Shown piece after piece: positions 56,211 through 64,000 of a DNA stretch of 64,000 bases. Made by a program: the position numbers and the translations under genes. Position 1 is the first letter of the stretch; each line of letters begins with the position of its first letter. The DNA is from Ophiosphaerella korrae (Eukaryota > Ascomycota > Dothideomycetes > Pleosporales > Phaeosphaeriaceae): contig JALNQF010000037.1 of assembly GCA_028456385.1 (NCBI GenBank), positions 186,001 to 250,000 on the forward strand, in the 5' to 3' direction. Under the pieces are notes generated by a model that had not been told where the DNA came from, ran no database searches, and saw only the letters and a program-made list of their open reading frames with translations.

Positions 56211-57388
56211 ATGGCGAAAGTCAATGAAGCGCAGACCAAGGTCTCAAAATCATTGTTGAGAACTAAGTCCAAGTCGAAATCTGTAATTGCAAGTCTTGAA
56301 GAGCATACTTAGGAGAGTTACACTTACAATGGCCTTAGCCCGTACTCAATATCGCTGCTTTCTTGCTCTTCATCGTCGTGCCTCTTTCACTTCCCATATA
56401 CTGGTCGGACAATCTTCAGCAACGCCTTCAACCCATCCTCCAAACGTATCTTCCGGAACAACTCCGAATATGGCTTCCTTCGCTGGAGCAGGATGGTGAT
56501 GAGACAAATGGCGATGCCAAGCTAAGCCCAGAAGACCTACTGAAGGCATGTGAGGTACACCAGTACACTAGTCAAATGATCTCGCTAGACCCACTGGTCG
56601 TCTACATCAATAACTTCACCTCCTCCCTCGAAGCCGAAGAGCTCATTAAAATTGGGTACTCCTACACCAACCAACCTCCAGTATGAAGTTCTAACTAAGC
56701 ATTTCTTTATAGCTCACCAGACTTTGCTTCATCCTTCATCTCACGCTCCCACGGACCCAACACCCTCGTCTCAGGCCGCACATCGCAATCCGCACCGCTC
56801 GATCTCGACCATCCGCTCGTATCCTGCATTATCTCACGCGCCCGCCGATTCATGGGCAGCATGCTTCTTCCTCACGAACCATTCAGCATTCCTCAGCTAG
56901 TGCGCTACTTCCCGTCTCAAAAGTATGACTTGCACACAGACTTCTGGCCAGAGCACCAAGTCATGAATGACGGCAGTGGCCGTCTCTTCAACCGCGCAGC
57001 CTCCTTCTTCGTATTCCTACGCGATAATTGCACGGACGGGTATACGTACTTCCCACGAGTGGAGCCAACGGGCACAAGTACCGAGAATCTCGCAAGCGAT
57101 GAGGAGATTGAGAATTGGTACGGAGACAAGGTTGCGAGAGGGGCCATGGGCGATGAGACGCAAGGCATCAAGTTCAAACCAATTCAGGGAAATGCGGTGT
57201 TTTGGGTCAATTTGAATGAGAAGGGGGAGGGAGATAGGAGGTTGATTCATGCAGGGTTGCCGGTTGGTGAGGGTGAGAAGATTGGGCTAAATATTTGGCC
57301 AAGGAAATTTTATGGGAGCAATAATGAGTTCGGGGAGACGCGAGACAGGAGGGCGAGGAAGGGGTGGGGTGGGAAATGGAAGGAGTGA
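56211..57388 (+). CDS. Prolyl 4-hydroxylase alpha-type 2-oxoglutarate oxygenase, type II membrane protein
   Basis: Three exons: 56211-56282, 56339-56655 and 56713-57388; introns 56 and 57 bp; 354 aa. Exon 1 is a basic cytosolic leader (LLRTKSKSKS), and exon 2 begins with a membrane anchor (NIAAFLLFIVVPLSLPIYW), giving an ER-lumen catalytic domain. The P4Hc domain has YINNFTSSLEAEELIKI, GRTSQSAPLDLDHPLV and the iron ligands H204-x-D206 in YDLHTDFW. It also has LFNRAASFFVFLRDNCTDGY, distal H309 in RLIHAGLPV, and K319 in GEKIGLNIW for 2-oxoglutarate. All catalytic residues are intact. Fungal relatives hydroxylate prolines of unknown substrates. The exon 2/3 splice falls inside I-G|SPDF and repairs a dead-end frame. 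Confidence 0.92.
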
Positions 57389-59009
57389 GACGCAGGGTGG
57401 ATGCTATGCATATTGTGTAGGAGAGAATGGATGAAGGGAAAGACGGAAAAGATAGATAGTGTAACAATGCCAATAGAATGATCCGTTGACAAATAGCTGA
57501 GCTACTATAGAGGTACGTTGGCGATTCTGCGCATGGCGTCTGCTGATCGGAAACACGATGACACCTTCTACTCTTACCATAGACGATGGTGCGAACGTAC
57601 TCAATGTACGCAATAGCGGACCGCCACATATTACAGATCTGTGATCCACCGAGGCGATACATATGTTGAGAGGCAAGGCATGCAGAGTTGGAGGCTGACG
57701 AGGAGTCGCGCCACTTTCGTCGCACCGCGTTTTCTTTGCAGAGCCTGCATACAAGCACCAAAATCCCTTCATTCTTCAACAACTAAAAGATAACACTGAT
57801 ACGCGGTCTTCGAAATCCATGCTTACTACGCCAAAGTGCTCATCTGCACAGGAGGCGATCTAGGGAGCGCCGTAGATCAGGACGCAGATCTTCGTAATCG
57901 CTGTGCAGATCCGCGGGACGGCGTCCAACTTAAAACCCGCCACTACTGCTGCGGAAGGTCAATGTCTTATAATTCAGACTAATATAGAATACGATTGATG
58001 GTCAGCCGAAATCAGAAACCCGGCAGCACCTGCTACTGTTGGATTTGACTGCATTGGAACAATATCGCGTCCATTCTTCTTTGTCGCTTGTCGCTGCGCA
58101 AGACTCTGACTGGAATTGACAGGATCATGAGTATGCAGATGTTTCTATTCATTATTTTGTGAATCGTGAGCTCAGCCGGTGGTATCGCCTGACTATTCGG
58201 CAAATACATCGGAAGTTTCAACTAAACGCATCTCATCTTGCGCCCATCTTTCCCACAAGGTCGTGCAATCTACAATCTACAATACTCACTACTGATGCAC
58301 AAATGTTACCACCTGTTCCTGGTAAGAATCATGGATACATGTGCTTATTGACACCATACATCACACTGGCGACATGCCCCAGAGCCTAAATGGTACTCAT
58401 ACCGAGCACAGCACCGTCGTTAAGGTGCCTCGATAGGGCAAGCGGTCGTATTGCTGGCTTCCAATATATGAAGATCCGGCTATCCATAAGCTGCCGAAGG
58501 CCTAATCGGCAACTAGAACACGTTGGAAAGCTGCGGCTTACACCACGATGCGTTTAACAGTGAACAACCAGTCGACGGACATTATTTGACCGAGGCTTAG
58601 ATGACTGTCATCAATGTAAGCCAGAACGAATATCACACTTGTGTACCGCCACGCATAGGCATATACTACGCGCGTTAAGGCCATCTATTGACTGGGTCTA
58701 GTTGGTCCTTCACTTTGGTCGCGAACTGCGGTCCCGAAAATCAATCTTGCAAAGGCCACCGCACTAGTCGGAGGAGCGAAGATCATCCTTAGGAGCGGAA
58801 GTGTTCTCCATCAAACCGCTAAAGGATCAGTAAACGGCTAACGGCTGATCCACTGTTGACGGCAGGCCGGGCGAGAACGAGGGTTTTACGGACCGACATA
58901 TGGCTCCTATGCCTGCAACAAGTCTTGAGCTAGACGAACCATTGAACAACCCCGGATCTATTTCTTTTGCCAGAGGTCTTTGAAATCAAAAGCATCAACA
59001 ACTGAAAAA
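57389..59009. other. Gene-poor interval, 1621 bp
   Basis: No gene supported; minus-strand frames at 57207-57782 are antisense shadows or non-coding. Nothing else recognised between 57800 and 58980. Confidence 0.4.
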
Positions 59010-60811
59010 ATGAATCCGCTGAGGCTAATACTACTTTTGGGAAGTATTCATTATGCTCTAGGTGGTCAGCATCGCAATGTTGCCAGAGGCACTATCAACC
59101 TCATCCCGAGTGCCTCACCGACTCGATCTATGCCACCATCAGCGACTTTGGATCAACAACAACATTCCAAGCATATCAATGATTTTTACAAGCTTTACGG
59201 ATGGCTCAAACCTGATGAGACTGTGCCGGACGCAGATCTGCCTAAAGCCATACGCAAAATACAGAAAGTTTTGGAAGAGCCAGTAACTGGAGTGTTTAGC
59301 GACAGGATGATGGAAATAATGACTAAACCGCGGTGTGGAACAGAGCAGCCTTACAATGAGACCGCGGCAAAGCTGCCTCCTGGAATACATAAACGATATG
59401 TTCTTTGGGGTTCAAAGTGGGCCAAATCAACACTCACCTGGCGTTTTGTCAGCTACTCGACTGACTTGCCTGCAGCGCAGCAACAGTCTACCATCAGGTG
59501 CGTATTTTCATATCAACATTCCTTCTCGGATTTCTTAGTAGGTGTACTGTGCCTCTTCAGTTGATTTTATTCGTCGTTGATAATGCCAACGAACACTGAC
59601 GATGAAGTAGCGCCGCATTTTCTTCTTGGTCGAATTACATACCTCTCACTTTTCAACAAGTTGGCTCCAACGCAAGAGCAGACATACATATTATTTTCAG
59701 ACCTTTTGGCCGCGACGACACTCGCTATGGCTACACGTCCATGGTCTCCGAGGGCACAGCCTTCACATCGGGCGCTATCAACGTCACGCTCAACGATGAT
59801 TATGTATGGACAGACGACCGTCTGTTTAGTTACACGGCATTGCATGAAATCGGGCACGCACTTGGTCTCAGCCACAGCGCAGTCGAGACAGCGGTCATGT
59901 TCGCCTACTTTGGGGGTTACATTCGCCCGCTGCACGCAGACGATAAGATGGGTGTGCACAATATTTATGGCTGGAAGAGTCCAAAATGGAGTGTCGTTGA
60001 CTCAAACCCAGCAACTAGAGATTTATTACAAGTTACAACAAACGAAACAGCTACGGGTCACGACGGTCTATATCAAATGCGTTCTAACGGCCAGATCATG
60101 CGTTACATCAACGGCGGTTGGACAACCGCAGATAACAACCCTGAAACCGTTCAAATCACTGGTGCCGGTGGCAGACTCTACCAACGCCACTCGGACGGCA
60201 GCACTTTTCTCTGGACCGGCAACGGCCAAAGCTGGGCCTTGATTGGCGCAGCGTCGGATAATGTTATTGACATAGTCGCGGCCGCCGATCAACTATACTC
60301 ACGTCGCAAAGATGGGTGGGTAGCACGATGGTCTGGCTCAGGCTCGACATGGGTCAGCGTGATCCAGCCCACGGCCTCGATATCCAAACAAATTGCCATC
60401 ACAGACGACAAAGTGCTCTGGAACCTGCTCACTACAGGCGATCTCGTCCGCTCTCTATGGCCACATGACAGTGGGAGCTGGGAAATTGTCGACTCAAACA
60501 CAGCTAACATTGCGATTGCGGTTGGCGGCACGGACTTTTACAAACTTCAGAGCAATGGCAAGGTTGTGTTTCTCAATATGAAGGAGTACTATTGGCAAGT
60601 TCTCGAGGATGCAGGGAGCGTGGCAATTCATGCTGTGGGGGATCAACTGTACAGTAGGCATGAGGACGGGTCGGTGTGGCGATATACAGGGACGCAGTGG
60701 GTGTGGGAGCAGTTGGACAATCAGAGTGATGTGGTTGATATGGTGGGGGATCGCAATGGGAGCGTTTGGGAGTTGTTGAGCAGCGGCAGTGTTTTGCGGC
60801 TGGTTTCGTAA
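59010..60811 (+). CDS. Secreted matrixin (M10A-type) metallopeptidase with cysteine switch and C-terminal beta-propeller
   Basis: Two exons, 59010-59497 and 59611-60811, intron 113 bp; 562 aa. Signal peptide MNPLRLILLLGSIHYALGG. Residues about 55-105 are a peptidoglycan-binding-like prodomain (FYKLYGWLKPDETVP, VLEEPVTGVFSDRMMEIM), followed by the cysteine switch PRC109G. The catalytic domain reads SKSTLTWRFVSYSTDL, SAAFSSWSNYIPLTFQQV, FGRDDTRYGYT and H241EIGHALGLSH251, then VMFAYFGG as the Met-turn. From residue 285 on, about six repeats of 40-45 residues (GGRLYQRHSDGSTFLWTGNG, DQLYSRHEDGSVWRYTG, SNGKVVFLN) resemble tachylectin-2-like propeller blades. The intron acceptor was set so that ISAAFSSW is restored. 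Resembles animal MMPs and plant matrixins in layout except for the C-terminal domain. Confidence 0.9.
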
Positions 60812-61049
60812 ATTGAAAGCAACTAGTTGGTCGTATTGAAGCGGTGTTGGTAGTGTGTGAAGTGTGGAGGTGAAGGTATCGACTTGACTAGTGACTGTTG
60901 GGGAACCGGGGCCGCATGCGCACGGGCTGACCAATGGCCGGGAACAAACGCGCCTGCGACTGCGACAAGTCTCTCCCAAGCATATATCACCAACCCACGA
61001 TCCCCCCAGACACATCTACATCCTCCGCCCTGGGACCCCGTCGCCCATC
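60812..61049. promoter_or_regulatory. Upstream region of TAF2
   Basis: 238 bp between the matrixin stop and the TAF2 start. The TAF2 frame is open upstream of its ATG at 61050 but holds no family sequence there. No TATA box is evident. Confidence 0.45.
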
Positions 61050-64000
61050 ATGGCGCCGCCCCTCGAGATCGCCGCCGCAGCGGACGAAGCCTCGGCGGGC
61101 GACACTTTCCAGCTGCTGAAGCAGCAGCTCGAGCTCGACATCAGCTTCTCGCCCCAGCGAATCGTGGGCAAAACCACGCTCGACATCCTGCCCGAGAAGT
61201 CGCAGCTGCGCGAAATCATGCTCAACGCCCGCCAGCTGAAGCCAACGCGCATCCTGATCGAAGGCCACAAGGCGAGCTTCGCCTACTCCAACCTGCACCA
61301 GCGCATGACTCTCTATCCCGGAACCGACATAGGCCAGTACCATTTCCCAAAGGAGCGCATCCAGCGTCACGTGAACGAAAACGAAGACGAGCTGCTCATA
61401 TACATGCCCGAGCAGGTCAGGATCCGCGAGGTGAAGCCCGAGGAGGCTGGCCAGCCCGTGGATGCCCAGGGCACCTTCTACGCTCCGCTCAAGCTGGAGA
61501 TCGAGTTTGTCCTCGACGAGTTTAGAGACGCGCTGCATTTCGCCGGTGTCGAGGATGGAGATTCGCGGTTCCCACATGCCTACACGCGCAACTCGCCCTT
61601 CCCCGGCACTTCGTCCTGTCTGTTTCCCTGCATAGATGATGGCGAGACTAGGTGTCCTTTTGATCTAGCTATTCGGTATCCGCGGACCATGGGAGATGCG
61701 CTCACTAGGAGACCAACCACGAGTTCCCAGGCACAAGCGGTTGCAATAGCAGACAAGACAGACAGCGTTATGACCGATGTGGATGACGATGCACCTCATC
61801 TTTCCGAGGAAGAGAGGACCATGGAGATGAATGTCATTTGCTCTGGCATCCTCACAGACGACGTAAGCACCTCCTGGCCACCGTGTGTGTGTGCTGTGCT
61901 AATCATCCTAGATTGTTGACCCAACAGATGCCTCTCGAAAAACCGCCAGCTTCACCTGCGAATCGCTTGTGCTTCCGCAGCACATCGGCTTCGTCATCGG
62001 TCCTTTCCAGCATGTCGATCTCTCCGACTACCGCGATCTCGCCGATGAGGAGCGTCTTGCACAAAGCGCAATCAAGGTGCATGCCTTCTGCCTGCCTGGT
62101 AGAGAAGACGAGGTCCGCAACAGCGCCATGATACTTGCTCGTGCGCTTGACAGCTTCACCGAGCGTTTTCAGAGTTACGCGTTCGGGAACGCGTACAAAC
62201 TCGCCTTCGTCGACGATCTTGACTGCGACGCGACACACACAGCTTCCTTTTCCATATGTAGCTCTCGATTACTGTTCCCAGAGACGGTATGGGAACCTCT
62301 TGAGCACACCACTAGAGTCCTCGTACACGCAGTGGCCAGCCAATGGATTGGAGTCGATGTCATTGCAAGAGATATCTGGGATTATTGGGTCATTGTTGGT
62401 GCTTCTTGGTTCATGGCTGAGCTTTATCTACGCGAGCTGTTTGGCCGAAACGACTGGCGATTCAGGCAGAAGCTGATGGTCGACAAGGTCATTCAAATGG
62501 ACCGGAAACGACCATCGCTCCAACGACTTGGCCAATACTTGCAGCTGGATCACGCCGAACAAGAATTCATGGAACTAAAGTCGCTAATGGTGCTTTCCAT
62601 TCTCCACAATCGCCTTGTCAAACAGAGCGGAAAGAATGGCGTTGATCGATGCCTGTACCGACTGCTATTTAATGCTCGACAGGGAAAATACGACAATGGT
62701 GCAATCACGACAGACGACTTTCTCGACATTTGCGAGAAAGTGGGACATCAAAAGCTTGATTCATTCTTTGGCCAATGGGTCATTGGGTCAGGGTGTCCAC
62801 ACTTTGAATGCTTCCCATCGTTCAACAAGAAGAAGCAGGTGGTCCAATTGCTAATCCGGCAGATGCAGGCGGACTCAACAGTTACGACAATCGAAAATGC
62901 ACTCTCCTCAGATGACTTCATGCGAGAGTCCAAAGAGGCAGCACATGGTTTCCTCCCAGGCAACGAATACCCTACCTTTGTCGGTCCTATGACAATTCGC
63001 ATTCACGAAGCGGATGGGACTCCTTACGAGCACATTGTTGACATCAACTCTTCCAACGTCAAAGTCGAGATTCCCTACAACACAAAATACAAAAGGCTGA
63101 AGAGGAATCGTTTGAACAAAGAGCGTATGGCCGCCGCAGCTGGTTTGGAAGCCGCAGGTGAATCTCAAGAGGACGTTACTTTTTATATGCTAGGGGATGT
63201 CTTTGGAACGCCGCAAGAGCAGGAAGAATGGCGATTGAGTGACTGGCCAGCCGAAGACGAGGCCAAGATGGAACAAGAAGCCTACGAGTGGATCCGAATC
63301 GATGCTGACTTCGAATGGATATGCCGAGCGCATATAAATGACATGCCTTCTTACATGTATGTCTCACAACTACAGCAAGATAAGGATGTTGTTGCACAAT
63401 ACGAATCGATCCAATTTTTGGCAAGCAAGGAGGGCCACAAGTTGATTTCGACATTTCTGGTTAAGACTCTTATGGATAGCCGATACTTCCATGGCATAAG
63501 GACCTATGCTGCTGAAGTCATGGCCCTGAGCGCCTTGAAACGAACAGAGTGGACAGGCCTTTTCCACCTAAAGAAGGCATTCCGGGAATTATTCTGTATA
63601 CCTGGGTCGCCTATGACACGATCAAATGATTTCTCGGATCGCAGTTTATATCTCATACAATGCGCCATACCAAAAGCAATCGCCAAGATCAAGGGTGAGG
63701 ATGGCAGAGCCCCCCTAGAGGCCAAGCGCTTCTTGCTCGATATCATCCGATATAACGACAATCGCGGTAATGAATATAGTGACGACTACTACATTGCGAC
63801 ACTTATGCATTGTCTTGCAGATTGTCTTACGATCAGCAAATCCGGCGACATGGCTCTCGACATAGACGGCGAGAACGACGAATTTGATTTTACGAAGAAG
63901 GCTATTGAGGAGCTTACCCGCCATCAACGTCTCGATGAATGGATTCCAACGTACCAAAATATATACACGATAACTGCACTCGATTGTGCTCGTAAGCTTA
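61050..64000 (+). CDS. TAF2: TFIID subunit TAF2, N-terminal 967 codons, runs off right edge
   Basis: Exons 61050-61862 and 61912-64000 (open to the edge), intron 49 bp; about 967 aa visible. The start at 61050 (MAPPLEIAAAADE) is followed by LELDISFSPQRIVGKTTLDI, the first strand of the M1-aminopeptidase-like fold. Then come NARQLKPTRILIEG, SRFPHAYTRNSPFPGTSSC and LFPCIDDGETRCPFDLAI. After the intron: DPTDASRKTASFTCESLVLP, VIGPFQHVDLSDY, ETVWEPLEHTTRVLVHAVAS and QWIGVDVIARDIWDYWVIVG. In true M1 peptidases this region has GxMEN and HExxH; here the zinc site is absent, as in all TAF2. Later: GKNGVDRCLYRLL, FFGQWVIGSGCPHFECFPSF. Part of TFIID, binding promoter DNA with TAF1. No stop before 64000. 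Confidence 0.95.

Overview
The window reads as a gene-dense chromosome segment of a filamentous ascomycete. Genes sit on both strands and are mostly interrupted by short introns of 49-130 bp with GT...AG borders. The gene set is typical of Dothideomycetes, most likely Pleosporales: Rax2, Snx4, matrixin-type and S41 secreted peptidases, Fung_rhodopsin membrane proteins and small Myb-like proteins. The order is inferred from protein style, not proven. I see no RNA gene and no CRISPR array.

Layout. 1-428: N-terminal end of a NACHT (STAND) protein running off the left edge. 1028-3617: secreted S41/CPAF-like peptidase. 3999-10529: four consecutive genes for mitochondrial functions (thiamine pyrophosphate carrier, gamma-butyrobetaine/trimethyllysine dioxygenase, LETM1/Mdm38, GTP:AMP adenylate kinase). 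10644-19394: housekeeping block (Snx4, F-box/JmjC protein, eIF4A, a CoA-type Nudix hydrolase with a PTS1-like end, Bub2 checkpoint GAP). 20177-25347: vacuolar-type zinc transporter and PTR2 peptide transporter. 27369-29361: a small Cys/Ser-rich surface-type protein and an F-box-like protein. 31878-35653: Rax2 polarity marker. 37490-37866: decayed MFS transporter fragment. 38388-39875: disordered unknown protein. 40673-41488: SDR without the YxxxK pair. 43069-44378: secreted tyrosinase. 45611-46738: two nearly identical 296-298 bp MITEs in opposite orientation. 47798-49279: seven-TM Fung_rhodopsin protein. 49899-50520: small TM plus coiled-coil protein. 51693-52694: F-actin capping protein beta. 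53256-54307: fungal coiled-coil family member with an apparent single-base frameshift in a T run. 54842-55444: Myb-like nuclear protein. 56211-57388: prolyl 4-hydroxylase. 59010-60811: matrixin with cysteine switch and beta-propeller. 61050-64000: TAF2, running off the right edge.

The left third (4-25 kb) is compact and conserved, with several divergent gene pairs sharing promoters of 0.2-0.65 kb. From about 25 to 54 kb it becomes accessory in character: long gene-poor, AT-richer gaps, homopolymer and dinucleotide tracts, a pseudogene, the MITE pair and lineage-restricted genes. The right end returns to conserved genes. Exon joins were chosen by reading frame, splice signals and continuity of recognisable domains. 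No transcript or database search was available.
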